From positions 1-61,356 of the forward strand of contig NZ_BLAY01000041.1 of NCBI RefSeq assembly GCF_020521235.1: DNA of 61,356 bases, in the 5' to 3' direction. Origin of the DNA: Microseira wollei NIES-4236 (GTDB taxonomy: Bacteria; Cyanobacteriota; Cyanobacteriia; Cyanobacteriales; Aerosakkonemataceae). The notes beneath the pieces were generated by a model, which had not been told where the DNA came from, searched no databases, and was given only the letters and a program-made list of their open reading frames with translations. How positions within the stretch are numbered: position 1 is the first letter of the stretch; every line of letters begins with the position of its first letter. Both the position numbers and the translations under genes were made by a program. Shown here in pieces: positions 42,609 to 52,201 of this stretch.

Positions 42609-43025
42609 ATGAGTATCCGGCTAAGCCAAGTTTTTACAATACCAGTTCAGCACCAGGTACTTCGGATCGGTACTGTATCACTGATGATGGGAGGATTGTG
42701 CGGTTGCGCTAACTTGGCAAAATCGAGATTGAGTTTCCTGCCAAGACCTAATGTCCCGATTACCACTATCGGCGATGTGCAGAAGTCTTCGCCTAAATCT
42801 TCTACTGTATACCTGGAAGGGGAGGTTGGCAAGCAAGTTCCCTTTGTGGATAGTAGCGCCTATGAGTTGAAAGACTCAACGGGGAGTATCTGGGTAGTTA
42901 CTAAACAAAAAGCCCCGAATCAAAAAGATCAAGTTTTGCTCAAAGCCAAGGTGCAACATAAAAATATTAGTGTTGGTGGCAAGACTTTAAAAGAAGTGTA
43001 CGTTGAAGAACAGCAGCGACTATAA
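42609..43025 (+). CDS. lipoprotein with an OB-fold-like domain
   Basis: The 138-residue product has a hydrophobic signal (about 16-30) ending in the lipobox GLCGC, so it should be lipid-anchored at Cys 33. The mature part, TVYLEGEVGKQVPFVDSSAYELKDSTGSIWVV ... QVLLKAKVQHK, has the strand order of the bacterial OB-fold (YgiW/NirD type) proteins. No function is known for this group in cyanobacteria. Its end overlaps a longer form of the next gene, so the start of that gene is placed downstream. Confidence 0.7.
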   Translation: MSIRLSQVFTIPVQHQVLRIGTVSLMMGGLCGCANLAKSRLSFLPRPNVPITTIGDVQKSSPKSSTVYLEGEVGKQVPFVDSSAYELKDSTGSIWVVTKQKAPNQKDQVLLKAKVQHKNISVGGKTLKEVYVEEQQRL

Positions 43026-43050
43026 CAGGGATTTCTTACGGATTATATGG

Positions 43051-43494
43051 ATGAATAGCGGTATGAATAATCAACAGAAACAGGTAGCGATCGCCATCTT
43101 ATATCGCGACGGTAAATTTCTCATGCAACTGCGCGATGATATTCCCGGTATTGCTTATCCCGGACACTGGGCCTTTTTTGGCGGACATATCGAACCAGAT
43201 GAAGCTCCAGAAGACGCACTCAAGCGAGAATTATTAGAGGAAATTGGTTACGTACCTGCTTCTCCCTCATTTTTTGGTTATTATGCCGATAACAACGTAT
43301 TTCGCCACGTTTATCACGCACCCTTGACAGTGGAATTAAATCAATTAATTTTAGGCGAAGGTTGGGATATGGGACTATTAACACCCGCCGAAATAAGAGC
43401 AGGCGAACGTTATTCGGAAATAGCAGGACAAGTGCGACCTTTGGGACCTACTCACCAAAAAATTTTGTTAGATTTTATAGAGAGAGCATTTTGA
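43051..43494 (+). CDS. NUDIX hydrolase
   Basis: From ATG 43051 the product is 147 residues (43063 is another in-frame ATG). The complete Nudix box GGHIEPDEAPEDALKRELLEEIGY at about 43-66 contains the Glu residues that bind the metal. These enzymes hydrolyse a nucleoside diphosphate linked to another group; the substrate cannot be told. A preceding strand IAYPGHWAFFGGH and the C-terminal HQKILLDFIE are typical. Confidence 0.9.
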   Translation: MNSGMNNQQKQVAIAILYRDGKFLMQLRDDIPGIAYPGHWAFFGGHIEPDEAPEDALKRELLEEIGYVPASPSFFGYYADNNVFRHVYHAPLTVELNQLILGEGWDMGLLTPAEIRAGERYSEIAGQVRPLGPTHQKILLDFIERAF

Positions 43495-43516
43495 AAATTG
43501 AATTGGGAAACTGGTC

Positions 43517-44785
43517 ATGCTTAAAAAACTCATCCTGGAAAACTGGAAAAGTTTCCGCCATGCGGTACTTGACATCGCTCCGCTTACCGTTCTTATTGGA
43601 ACCAATGCTAGTGGCAAGTCCAATGCACTTGAAGCATTGGAATTTCTGAAAAGAACCGTAGAAGGTAGAGAATTTCAATCAGCTTTAGTAGGAGATTTGA
43701 TAGTTCCCTCAATACGGGGAGGTGTAGAGTGGGCTGCACTAAAACCAGAAACAAAATTTACTTTGAAGGTATTAATTCAGGGTGAAGATGATAGTACGTA
43801 TTACCTTTATAGCATCACGGTTGAAACTAAACCACAAGTTCAACTGATGGCGGAATCTTTAATCCTGATTAAACAGACCGTGAAGTCTGAGAAGGAAACA
43901 GAAAAAGAAATATTATTTCAAACAGAACCGCCGACGCCATATGGAGCGATTGAAGCAAAAATTTACGATACAAATAATCAAGGCAAACAAGCATTTTTAC
44001 GTGAAAAATCTATTTTGAGTCAATTAATTTTTCAGTCATTTCCAGGTTTATTGCCGAAGGATTCGGTGGTGGGCAAACTGGCAAAAGGGATTTTTATAAT
44101 TTGGGAAACAATAAGTAATATATTTACTCTAGATCCTATTCCTTCTAAAATGCGATCTTATTCACCCCTTTCTCCTCAACTTCTAAGTGATGCATCGAAT
44201 ATTGCTGGGGTGTTAGCAGCACTGCCAGATGAACAAAAAAAACAGGTGGAATCAACTATACTTACTTATGTAAAGCATTTACCAGAAAAAGATATTCAGA
44301 AAATTTGGGCAGAACCAGTTGGCAGATTGAATAGCGATGCAATGCTATACTGCGAAGAACAGTGGATACCCGCTCAACCGCCCATGCTAATAGATGCAAG
44401 AGGAATGTCAGATGGAACTCTGCGGTTTCTAGGTATTATCGCAGCACTTATGACACGCCCTGAAGGTAGTCAATTGATCGTTGAAGATGTGGATAATGGA
44501 CTGCATCCATCTCGTTCAGAATTGCTTGTAAAAATGCTAAGAGGAATAGGGAAAAAGAGAAAGATTGATATATTAGTTACTACCCATAATCCAAGTTTGC
44601 TAGATGCTTTAGGGAGAGAAATAGTACCCTTTGTAGTGGTAGCGCATCGAGATACAGAAACTGGAAAAAGCAAGCTTACCCTCGTAGAAGATATTCAGAA
44701 TTTTTCCCAGATGTTTGCATCTGCCTGTTTGGGTAAACTTAAAGAGAATAGTGCAATTGAAAGAAGTGTTGTTAGTAGCAGCTAG
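43517..44785 (+). CDS. AAA (SMC/OLD-like) ATPase, partner of a PIN-like gene
   Basis: The 422-residue protein is of the AAA15/AAA21 RecF-SMC-like group: Walker A VLIGTNASGKSNALEALEFL (residues 25-44), a middle region of about 200 residues, the signature-like ARGMSDGTLRFLG (about 291-303), Walker B SQLIVEDVDNGLHPS and the late LVTTHNPSLLDALG. Such ATPases occur in two-gene defence systems with a nuclease or Toprim partner. Its stop is 8 bp before the ATG of a PIN-like gene, broken here by an insertion. Predicted role: sensing invader or DNA damage and switching the nuclease on. Confidence 0.88.
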   Translation: MLKKLILENWKSFRHAVLDIAPLTVLIGTNASGKSNALEALEFLKRTVEGREFQSALVGDLIVPSIRGGVEWAALKPETKFTLKVLIQGEDDSTYYLYSITVETKPQVQLMAESLILIKQTVKSEKETEKEILFQTEPPTPYGAIEAKIYDTNNQGKQAFLREKSILSQLIFQSFPGLLPKDSVVGKLAKGIFIIWETISNIFTLDPIPSKMRSYSPLSPQLLSDASNIAGVLAALPDEQKKQVESTILTYVKHLPEKDIQKIWAEPVGRLNSDAMLYCEEQWIPAQPPMLIDARGMSDGTLRFLGIIAALMTRPEGSQLIVEDVDNGLHPSRSELLVKMLRGIGKKRKIDILVTTHNPSLLDALGREIVPFVVVAHRDTETGKSKLTLVEDIQNFSQMFASACLGKLKENSAIERSVVSSS

Positions 44786-44793
44786 CCTGAGAT

Positions 44794-45379
44794 ATGAGGA
44801 AGGCTATTAGTAACTCAAATTGCTAGTTATCTCTCTGGGAGCGGCTGGCTAATGGCTGGCGAGATTGGTAAAAATCCTAGATTAGCAATTAGCAACGCCC
44901 TTGTTTATAACTAGCAACTTGCGTTAGTATTGATTTTTTGCGTTTGGTTAGAAGTACCGGGAATGGAAATTTGTGGTTCTGATGATAATCGGTGGTATTT
45001 CGCACGGGTGAACAAACTGATAGAAGAGGAAAAGGCTAAAGGTACAACTCTGGTACTTCCCATAGTTACCCTGGTAGAAACTGGTAAGCATATCGCTCAA
45101 GCTAGAATAAAAGATGCCGCTGCTCAGACAAGTCCAAGGGCAGCTTTCGGCGCACAGTTTGTCCTGTGGAATGCTGAGGAACTGAAAAAATTAGCCGCCC
45201 AATGGCCTCATCTAGCAGCACAACAGACTTCCATGGGCGATGCAACTATTAAGATTGTTGGACAATTCTACGCAGAAAAAGGTTATCAGGTAGAATTTTT
45301 AACAGCTGATGAGCAGTTAAAGGCACAAGATCCGTCTCCCCCAGCTAGGACTCAAAAGAAAAGGAGAAGTGGAAATTGA
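44794..45379 (+). pseudogene. PIN-like nuclease gene disrupted by a mobile element
   Basis: The gene starts ATGAGGAAGGCTATTAGTA at 44794, then the mobile element 44813-44924 interrupts it at the sixth codon, and the rest continues at 44925. From about 44936 it reads FCVWLEVPGMEICGSDDNRW, then TLVLPIVTLVETGKHIA, SMGDATIKIVGQFY and VEFLTADEQL. The acidic residues D, E, D, D of a PIN fold are all present (IDF, ETGKH, GDAT, TADE). Joining MRKAISID to FCVWLEV also needs one base less in the T6 run at 44933-44938, so two lesions are present. The later frame could start at TTG 44930, but would lack the first catalytic Asp. Confidence 0.8.
44813..44924. mobile_element. MITE-like element, copy 2 (112 bp), inserted in a gene
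   Basis: Ends ACTCAAATTGCTAGTTAT and ATAACTAGCAACTTGCGT match copy 1 at 13688-13813. The target duplication TAGTA is at 44808-44812 and 44925-44929 (again with a T before each). The interior again has TCTCTGGGAGCGGC, TAATGGC, TAAAAATCCTAGATTAGC and GCAACGCCCTTGT, but fewer heptamers, which explains the 14-bp difference. Confidence 0.9.
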
Positions 45380-45473
45380 GCGGTTTTTACCGCAGAAAAA
45401 TAGCCACAAAAGACAAGACTGGCTACGGGGTATGATCTTTAAATGGAAATTCCATCTCTATCACCGAACGTCC

Positions 45474-48227
45474 ATGAGCTATTCTACCGAAGCATCGACT
45501 CCAAAAACAACCAAAAGCGCTAGAGTGAACGAAGCTACGATCCCCAATGCAGACTACCGACTCCTGGATCGGACAAAGCTGTCGCCGATGTATCAGCATT
45601 ATGTGGAAGTAAAAGAACAGTATCCTCATGCGTTGCTGTTGTATCGGTGCGGCGATTTTTTTGAAACGTTTTTTCAGGATGCGATTACCGTTTCGCGGGA
45701 ATTAGAACTGGTTCTGACGAGTAAAGAAGGAGGGAAAGAAATTGGGCGAGTTCCGATGACTGGCGTACCGCACCATGCTTTGGAAAGATACTGCGCGATG
45801 TTAGTCGAAAAAGGGTATGCGATCGCTATCTGCGACCAAGTCGAAGATGCAGCAGAAGCACAAGGTTTAGTCCGCCGAGAAATTACCCGCGTTTTTACAC
45901 CAGGAACCCTCTTGGATGAGGGAATGCTCACTGCAAAGCGCAATAATTTTCTAGCAGCAGTTGTCATGGCAGGCGAACATTGGGGTTTATCTTATGCAGA
46001 TATATCTACAGGGGAATTTTTAACCACGCAATCGAGTAATTTAGATCATTTAACGCAAGAATTAATGCGCTTGCAGCCTTCGGAAATCTTAGTACCAACC
46101 AACGCCCCAGATTTAGGCGCTTTGCTACGTCCTGGAGAAAAATCGGAGAGTTTACCAGATTGTTTACCCAATAGTTTTTGTTATGCATTGCGTCCCCAAA
46201 GTCCGTTTAGTTTATCCGAAGCCAAGCCGAGATTATTGCAAAAATTTAATTTGAAATCCCTCGAAGGTTTGGGATGCGAACACCTCCCCCTCGCGGCTCG
46301 CGCCGCTGGTGGATTATTAGAATATCTGGAAAGAACGGTCAATAAAAAAGTAGAAGAAAAGGAAAGCAAAGGAAAAAATTCAATCCAAAATATCAAATCA
46401 CAAATCCAAAATAAACTCCAGGTTCCTTTACAACTTCTGCGAACTTACACCATCGCCGATTATTTAATATTAGACTACCAAACCCGCCGCAATTTAGAAA
46501 TTACTCAAACCGTCCGCGATAACACCTTTCACGGTTCTCTATTGTGGGCAATAGATAAAACCTGTACCGCAATGGGAGGTCGCGCCTTGCGCCGATGGGT
46601 TTTGCAACCTTTGCTCGATATTAAAGGAATTCGAGCGCGGCAAGATACAATTCAAGAATTAGTAGAAAATAGCTCTTTGCGGCAAGAATTGCGTCAGTTA
46701 TTGCGGCAAATATACGACATTGAACGCTTGACAGGACGCGCAGGATCTGGTACGGCAAGTGCGAGAGATTTAGTAGCATTAGCCGATTCGCTGTTAAAAT
46801 TACCAGACTTAGCAGCACTGGTAACCGATGGGCGATCGCCCTACCTGAGAGCATTGCAAAAAGTGCATCCAATTTTGGAACAATTGGGTCAAAGAATTCG
46901 CGCTTATTTAGTAGAATCGCCGCCGATTCATATCACCGAAGGTGGTTTAATTCGAGATGGAGTCCATCCGCAATTGGATGAAATGCGCGCAGGGGCAAAA
47001 GATGACCATGAATGGGTTTCCAATTTGGAAGTAACCGAAAGAGCTAGTACGGGTATTTCTACGCTAAAAGTAGGATATAACAAAACTTTTGGATACTATA
47101 TCAGTATCTCGAAAGGGAAAATAGACCAAGTTCCAAAAAACTATATCCGCAAACAAACGCTAACTAATGAGGAGCGTTATATTACTCCGGAATTGAAGGA
47201 ACGAGAAGCGAGAATTTTAACAGCTAAGGAAGATTTAGACCGTCTGGAATATGAAATATTTTGCGATTTGAGGGCGGAGGTGGGAGAACAAGCGGAGTTA
47301 ATTCGTAATGTTTCTCGTGCTGTGGCGGCGGCGGATGTTTTGGCTGGTTTGGCTGAAGTTGCGGTATATCAAGGTTATTGTCGTCCTGAGATGGTGATGG
47401 GACGGGAAATTATCATTGTTGATGGGCGTCATCCGGTGGTTGAGCAATCTTTACCCGCTGGGTTTTTTGTGCCTAATTCGACAAAATTGGGTAATGGGGA
47501 AGAACAAAACCAATTACCAATTACCAATGACCAATCACCAGATTTGGTAATATTAACTGGGCCTAATGCTAGCGGGAAGAGTTGTTATTTGAGGCAGGTG
47601 GGGTTAATTCAGTTAATGGCGCAACTTGGGAGTTTTGTTCCGGCGCGGGAGGCGGTTTTGGGAGTATGCGATCGCATTTTCACCCGCGTTGGTGCCGTGG
47701 ATGATTTGGCAACTGGTCAATCTACGTTTATGGTAGAGATGAACGAGACGGCAAATATCCTCAATCACGCCACGCCGAAGTCTTTAGTATTGCTGGATGA
47801 AATAGGAAGGGGGACGGCTACGTTTGATGGTCTTTCTATTGCTTGGGCGGTAGCAGAATACTTGGCTACGGAAATCAAAGCGAGGACTATTTTTGCCACC
47901 CACTATCACGAGTTGAACGAATTGGCTTCGATGTTGTCTAATGTGGCTAATTATCAAGTGACGGTGAAAGAATTGCCCGATCAAATTATCTTTTTGCATC
48001 AAGTGCAACCCGGAGGTGCAGATAAGTCTTATGGAATAGAAGTAGGACGTTTGGCGGGGTTACCAGGGGTAGTAATTCAGCGGGCAAAACAAGTGATGGG
48101 ACAGATTGAGAAGCATAGTAAAATAGCCGTGGGATTGAGAGAGGGAATTGGCAGCGAAACCCGCACTAATACACGCAAGAAAAAATCCCCAAAAACCCCT
48201 ACATCCGACGAACAACCAACCGAATAA
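45474..48227 (+). CDS. mutS: DNA mismatch repair protein
   Basis: MutS recognises mismatches and starts repair. From ATG 45474 the product is 917 residues; the N-terminal mismatch-binding Phe-x-Glu is in [11 protein letters not shown], the ATPase has [18 protein letters not shown] and [21 protein letters not shown] and the [13 protein letters not shown]-like block. Two segments of repeat-derived sequence are read in frame: [15 protein letters not shown] (near 46380-46425) and [15 protein letters not shown] just before the Walker A loop (near 47491-47535). The latter is an STRR tract translated within an essential-type gene. The longer ATG at 45369 gives an atypical extension. Confidence 0.96.
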   Translation: MSYSTEASTPKTTKSARVNEATIPNADYRLLDRTKLSPMYQHYVEVKEQYPHALLLYRCGDFFETFFQDAITVSRELELVLTSKEGGKEIGRVPMTGVPHHALERYCAMLVEKGYAIAICDQVEDAAEAQGLVRREITRVFTPGTLLDEGMLTAKRNNFLAAVVMAGEHWGLSYADISTGEFLTTQSSNLDHLTQELMRLQPSEILVPTNAPDLGALLRPGEKSESLPDCLPNSFCYALRPQSPFSLSEAKPRLLQKFNLKSLEGLGCEHLPLAARAAGGLLEYLERTVNKKVEEKESKGKNSIQNIKSQIQNKLQVPLQLLRTYTIADYLILDYQTRRNLEITQTVRDNTFHGSLLWAIDKTCTAMGGRALRRWVLQPLLDIKGIRARQDTIQELVENSSLRQELRQLLRQIYDIERLTGRAGSGTASARDLVALADSLLKLPDLAALVTDGRSPYLRALQKVHPILEQLGQRIRAYLVESPPIHITEGGLIRDGVHPQLDEMRAGAKDDHEWVSNLEVTERASTGISTLKVGYNKTFGYYISISKGKIDQVPKNYIRKQTLTNEERYITPELKEREARILTAKEDLDRLEYEIFCDLRAEVGEQAELIRNVSRAVAAADVLAGLAEVAVYQGYCRPEMVMGREIIIVDGRHPVVEQSLPAGFFVPNSTKLGNGEEQNQLPITNDQSPDLVILTGPNASGKSCYLRQVGLIQLMAQLGSFVPAREAVLGVCDRIFTRVGAVDDLATGQSTFMVEMNETANILNHATPKSLVLLDEIGRGTATFDGLSIAWAVAEYLATEIKARTIFATHYHELNELASMLSNVANYQVTVKELPDQIIFLHQVQPGGADKSYGIEVGRLAGLPGVVIQRAKQVMGQIEKHSKIAVGLREGIGSETRTNTRKKKSPKTPTSDEQPTE

Positions 48228-48267
48228 AAAATCGTAGGGTGCGTTAGCGACAGCGTAACGCACCGTT

Positions 48268-49596
48268 CTATATTTTTAAATTTAGCCAATCTTGAATCTC
48301 TTGAGCCAACCAAGTAGCCTCATCTTCATCTAAAGCACCACCCAATTGATAAAATCCATCTTCGGTGCGAATACAGACTTCATAAACCCAACCTTGGAGA
48401 GTTAGGAAAACACCTAAAATATCTTCAACATTCCCTTTTCTGCTACTGTAAGTAAAGTTAAATGCCTGCCGGACAATTTCAAAACGCTTGCGGTCAAAGT
48501 AAATGTGAGTTTGTTTGCCAAAGAAAATTGCTAATCCAGCACCGAAGAATGCGAACATTGTCAATCCAATAATAGGGTTTACCCACACTATAATAAAAAG
48601 TATTAGGGAGAATATAAATGTCCAAAAAGATAGAAAAAAGATTAGGCCAAAACAGCCGAATCTTTCAATTTGTTTGGTTCCCCCAGATGTCAGATGAATT
48701 TCCATTTTTTCCGCAGATTTACTTAATTTTATGAAAGTAAAAGGTTCAGGTATTTTTCTAGTATAAGTACCGCGAGAAGGTCGATATATTCCAGATTTCA
48801 GCCCTTGCAGTGCTTCCTTCGCTGTACTGAATCGCTTTTCTATTGATATTTCTGTCAGCTGCTCAATCCAAGTTACAAAACTGGGGTTTAGGGTGATGCG
48901 ATCGCTAAATTGAATCCGCGCATCTTTCTGCGGTAAATCCGCAGGAGCAATACCAGTTAATAAGTGAATTAAACTGGCTCCCAAAGCATATAAATCCGAT
49001 GCGGGAACTGCCCTTCCCCAAAATTGTTCTAACGGTGAATACCCGCTAGTGCCAACAACAGTAAACGTCACCCCCGTAAAAGCAGCTTTATCCTGAACCG
49101 CCCCAAAATCTACCAGATAAATTTGCTCATCTTCTGTTAAAATCAGATTACTCGGCTTAATATCGCGGTGCAAAACAGGGGGACTGAGTGAGTGCAGATA
49201 AATCAGAATATCCAAAACTTGGGTAGCAATGCTTTTCACCTGTTTTTCCGAAAAACGCTTACCTTGTTCTAATAATTCCTGTAGAGAAGCACCGGGAATA
49301 TAATCTTGCACTATCCCAAACCAAGGCAACCCTTCTCCTATTTGCCTATCTAGGGAAAAATAATCCCGATAGCGAGGAATTCGCGAGTGATTCAGATTCG
49401 CCAAAACTTGCGCTTCCCGTTCAAATAATTTCAATTAGTCCCACTGCATTTGAGGACTAAACGCCAGTAACTTAACAATTACCTGATCGTTAGATTCTAA
49501 ATCCCTTGCTAACCAAGTTTGACGACCTGCGGCAGTTCGTCCTAATCTTTCTTGGAGTTGATAGCGTTCCTGTAATATCTGTTCTGGTTGCAACAT
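48268..49596 (-). pseudogene. serine/threonine protein kinase with an in-frame stop
   Basis: The natural start is ATG 49596 (MLQPEQILQERYQLQERLG). The Gly-rich loop and the VIVKLLAF Lys are in the first 53 codons, ending SPQMQWD, then TAA at 49435-49437. The next codon TTG (49434) continues the same frame: LKLFEREAQVLANLNHSRIPRYRDYF, HRDIKPSNLILT, LVDFGAVQD, GTSGYSPLEQF, two membrane segments (about 255-275, 280-300 of the second part) and a C-terminal domain. No shift is needed: one base change (for example CAA or GAA to TAA) has split the kinase. The second part alone lacks the ATP-binding loop and Lys. Confidence 0.88.
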
Positions 49597-49629
49597 TTGG
49601 TATCGCTTCGTGGGAAGTGTATTTCTATA

Positions 49630-49942
49630 TTGGCACTGGGCAGGCGAGACGCCTACCCCACAAGAATCATTTTTTCTTGTGGGATGGGCATCTTGCCCGT
49701 CCTGTGATGTTTGACATTTCTTGTGGGATGGGCATCTTGCCCGTCTTATGACCAATTAGATGGCGTAGGGTGCGTTATCAGCGGAGTACGGCACCATTTT
49801 TGCTCGCGGTGCGTTACGGCGCGGATTACAATTTAAAAAAAACAGTAAGATTAAATGCCGCGCCTAACACACCCTACAAAAACTTATGAACAATTAGCAA
49901 TTAGCAATTAGCAATTAGCAATTACCAATTACCAATTACCAA
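49630..49942. repeat. mixed repeats between a kinase and an acetyltransferase gene
   Basis: TTCTTGTGGGATGGGCATCT appears at 49673 and 49719, related to the 58-bp repeat at the window start. An inverted pair GTAGGGTGCGTTA and CGGTGCGTTACGG lies at 49766-49817. STRR heptamers ATTAGCA (four) and ACCAATT (three) are at 49893-49942. No gene. Confidence 0.85.
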
Positions 49943-51127
49943 TCAAAAGTGATCCGGCATCCAAGGTTCAGCACCCGCAAATATCTGCGTCGCCGCCGCA
50001 ACAGCATTATCTGTCCCTGCCAAATAACCGCTAACTTGTAACTGAGAAGGCGTATACAAACCCGTATAAAGCGGTGCAAGTCCGCGTATATTTAACTGCA
50101 ATTCGCCTTTACCTCCCCGCGTCACCTCGCCTCGCCCACCGGAAACCCTCACCACAAAATTACCGTTATTTTCAGGCAATAATTCATCCACAACTGCCAA
50201 ATGTAATTCGGTTTCCACTCCCATTGGATAACCTCTACCCTCCAACGCTTTAGCCACATCAATTATCCGGAGCATCCAGCGTTCTAAATATCGCACCTTC
50301 GCGGTTTGTTCCGCCAGCAATAATAAGAAAGGATCGCTCGCTGCACCCCGCCATACCGCTTTTTGAATTTGGGAACGGTGATCTGCTAAAAACATCCACA
50401 AACGTTGTGCCGCCGCCGCACTTAGCGCTACCCAGTCCAGAATTACTATTTGGAATTCTTTGGCATCCTGTTTAAAAATAATGTAGCCTGACGGTTGATT
50501 TGGCGAACCGACTAAATAAGCATAAATTGTTTCTTGTTCTCGCGGTTGGATAATTGACTGCCAAATGGCTGAGTTTCTGTCTAAATTGCCGTTATTTTGT
50601 ACTGCCCATTGGCGGTAAATCTCGTGAAAAACTTCGTGGCGGATGGGTGTTACTGAGTGCATTGGGATGGCACGAATTGTTTGATTAACTGATAACCTCA
50701 ACCCATCCAGCCGAATTTCAAAACCACCCGCCGTTCCCCCTTGTTCGTAACCCACTTGCCGATAAAGATACTGCGTCGCCGGATACAGTACCGATATCGG
50801 CACTTGCTTCGCCTGGAGTTCCAAAAGCGTGCGGGTAAGCAATTCTACCGCGACCCCCATCCCCCGATACTCTGGCGGTACACCCACCGCCGCCAACCCT
50901 GCCATCGGGACGCTACATCCCCCAAACCACTGTCCCATCTGATAAATTGCCAAACCACCCGCAACTTGTCCCCCTTGGCGAATCACCCGGAAGTTTTCCA
51001 CCCCGATGCGGTTGAGATAAACAGGCCATTCGCTCAGCGGCGAGTTGAAGCACTGGCTGAGAATAATTCCTAACTGCTGAGTCTGTTCGGGGTTTGCCGG
51101 CGTGGCAAATTCAAAATTAGGTGTCAT
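49943..51127 (-). CDS. Eis-type GNAT N-acetyltransferase
   Basis: The 394-residue protein has the Eis three-part plan: an N-terminal GNAT domain with the acetyl-CoA loop VPPEYRGMGVAVELLTRTL (about 82-100), a second GNAT-like domain (about 165-290) and a C-terminal SCP2-like part (GVETELHLAVVDELLPENNGNFVVRVSGGRGEV). Eis enzymes acetylate amines on aminoglycosides or proteins; the cyanobacterial substrate is unknown. The C-terminal residue is Phe, as in Eis proteins where the terminal carboxylate acts as the general base. Confidence 0.9.
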   Translation of the reverse strand: MTPNFEFATPANPEQTQQLGIILSQCFNSPLSEWPVYLNRIGVENFRVIRQGGQVAGGLAIYQMGQWFGGCSVPMAGLAAVGVPPEYRGMGVAVELLTRTLLELQAKQVPISVLYPATQYLYRQVGYEQGGTAGGFEIRLDGLRLSVNQTIRAIPMHSVTPIRHEVFHEIYRQWAVQNNGNLDRNSAIWQSIIQPREQETIYAYLVGSPNQPSGYIIFKQDAKEFQIVILDWVALSAAAAQRLWMFLADHRSQIQKAVWRGAASDPFLLLLAEQTAKVRYLERWMLRIIDVAKALEGRGYPMGVETELHLAVVDELLPENNGNFVVRVSGGRGEVTRGGKGELQLNIRGLAPLYTGLYTPSQLQVSGYLAGTDNAVAAATQIFAGAEPWMPDHF

Positions 51128-51163
51128 CGTCGTATCGCTACTTTAGCTGGAGACACAGGAGGC

Positions 51164-51225
51164 TCAGCCTCCCAACTCGTTCCCAGGCTCAGCCTGGGAA
51201 CGAAGATTTAGAGGCTCTGCCTCGC
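51164..51225. repeat. palindromic repeat left of a small gene
   Basis: GAGGCTCAGCCTCC and CGTTCCCAGGCTCAGCCTGG followed by AGAGGCTCTGCCTC. The same group of three short palindromes, in the same order, recurs at 51642-51716 on the other side of the gene at 51360, so the gene sits between two copies. Similar palindromes form the 27-bp tandem at 57.2 kb. Confidence 0.85.
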
Positions 51226-51359
51226 TAATTTTAGTCCCAGTCTCTTTAGCCAAAATGCGAAGAAATTTGAATAACTGACCCGATAAATTTACTTTACTTA
51301 ACAATTAGCAGGCAAAAGCGTTAAACTTCATTGCGGAGTACCAACATAGCAAGACTGTC

Positions 51360-51614
51360 ATGGTACTTTCATTGATGTTGACAAACGGCTTAGAGACAGG
51401 AACGGAGAACACTGTGGCAATCCCGACGCACCAATCCTCAACTGCTGCATTTCGTGAAGATTTTAGCGAGTATGTTGCTCACCTCCAGCTTCACATGGCG
51501 TTACAAGCTCGTAACCTAGTTCCCACCCTCACCCAAGCGGTAGATAGCCGCCAGCAGTTGCTACAGCAGACTCAAGCAGATTTTGAAAAGCTAGTTTCCA
51601 GACAAGGGTTTTAA
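51360..51614 (+). CDS. small conserved-type protein upstream of ssrA
   Basis: The 84-residue frame starts at ATG 51360. The C-terminal 60 residues (AAFREDFSEYVAHLQLHMALQARNLVPTLTQAVDSRQQLLQQTQADFEKL) look like a helical pair. A later start at residue 6 is possible. The ends lie between two copies of a palindromic repeat. I do not recognise a family. Confidence 0.5.
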   Translation: MVLSLMLTNGLETGTENTVAIPTHQSSTAAFREDFSEYVAHLQLHMALQARNLVPTLTQAVDSRQQLLQQTQADFEKLVSRQGF

Positions 51615-51641
51615 TCCAAAGCTTTCAATCTTCCAATCATC

Positions 51642-51716
51642 CGGAGGCAGAGCCTCCTACTACTCGTTCCCAGGCTGAGCCTGGGAAAGAGAATCTAGAG
51701 GCTCTGCCTCTGGTGG
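51642..51716. repeat. palindromic repeat right of the small gene
   Basis: GGAGGCAGAGCCTCC, CGTTCCCAGGCTGAGCCTGG and AGAGGCTCTGCCTCT, the second member of the pair with 51164-51225. Confidence 0.85.
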
Positions 51717-51742
51717 GAAAACACAAACCCAAAAGCGCACAC

Positions 51743-51748
51743 TATAAT
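51743..51748 (+). promoter_or_regulatory. ssrA -10 box
   Basis: A consensus TATAAT lies 16 bp before the first base of the mature tmRNA. No obvious -35 box precedes it, as is common in cyanobacterial promoters. Confidence 0.6.
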
Positions 51749-51764
51749 AAGAAATGTAAGACAC

Positions 51765-52152
51765 GGGGCCTTAATGGTTTCGACAGGCTGGCGAACGCCG
51801 CCCCGTGATACAGGCCGAGAGTGAGTCTGCTCTCGTAAATACAAGGCTCAAAAAAAAGTAAATGCGAACAACATCGTTCCTTTTGCTCGTAAGGCTGCCA
51901 CTGTAGCTGCCTAATAACCCCTAAACAAGGTTCGAGCGTCTGTAGTCTGACTCCGTTAAGGGCTGCGGACAAACCCCAACGGATGCTATAGAAAGTAGCC
52001 TCTGGTCAGCTTTCTAGCTAAGAATTAACCAGAGCATCCTGTCATCCGGGATAATGGATGGTTCCCGCTCTGAGGGTAAGAAGAGCTAAGCCTGTGAATG
52101 AGCGGTAGGTTAATACCCGGTTTGGACACGGGTTCGACTCCCGTAGGCTCCA
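51765..52152 (+). ncRNA. ssrA: transfer-messenger RNA
   Basis: tmRNA frees stalled ribosomes and tags their products for proteolysis. The 5' end GGGGCC pairs with GGCTCC at 52146-52151, followed by a discriminator A; CCA is not encoded, as usual in cyanobacteria. The T-arm reads GGTTCGACTCC near the 3' end. The tag frame after AAAAAAAAGTAAAT gives ANNIVPFARKAATVAA and stops TAA at about 51913, which is a typical cyanobacterial tag. It is in one piece, not the permuted form. Confidence 0.97.
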
Positions 52153-52156
52153 TTTT

Positions 52157-52192
52157 AAAACCACCCCGTACAATTAGTTACAGGGTGGTTTT
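52157..52192 (+). terminator. ssrA terminator
   Basis: AAAACCACCC and GGGTGGTTTT form a 10-bp stem directly after the tmRNA, followed by a T-rich stretch. It ends 9 bp before the next start codon. Confidence 0.85.
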
Positions 52193-52201
52193 TAAGTTTT
52201 T

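Noticed and set aside
51765-52152. Integrated-element att site at the ssrA 3' end
   Set aside because: No integrase gene and no second copy of the ssrA 3' end are found in the window, so an integrative element cannot be supported.
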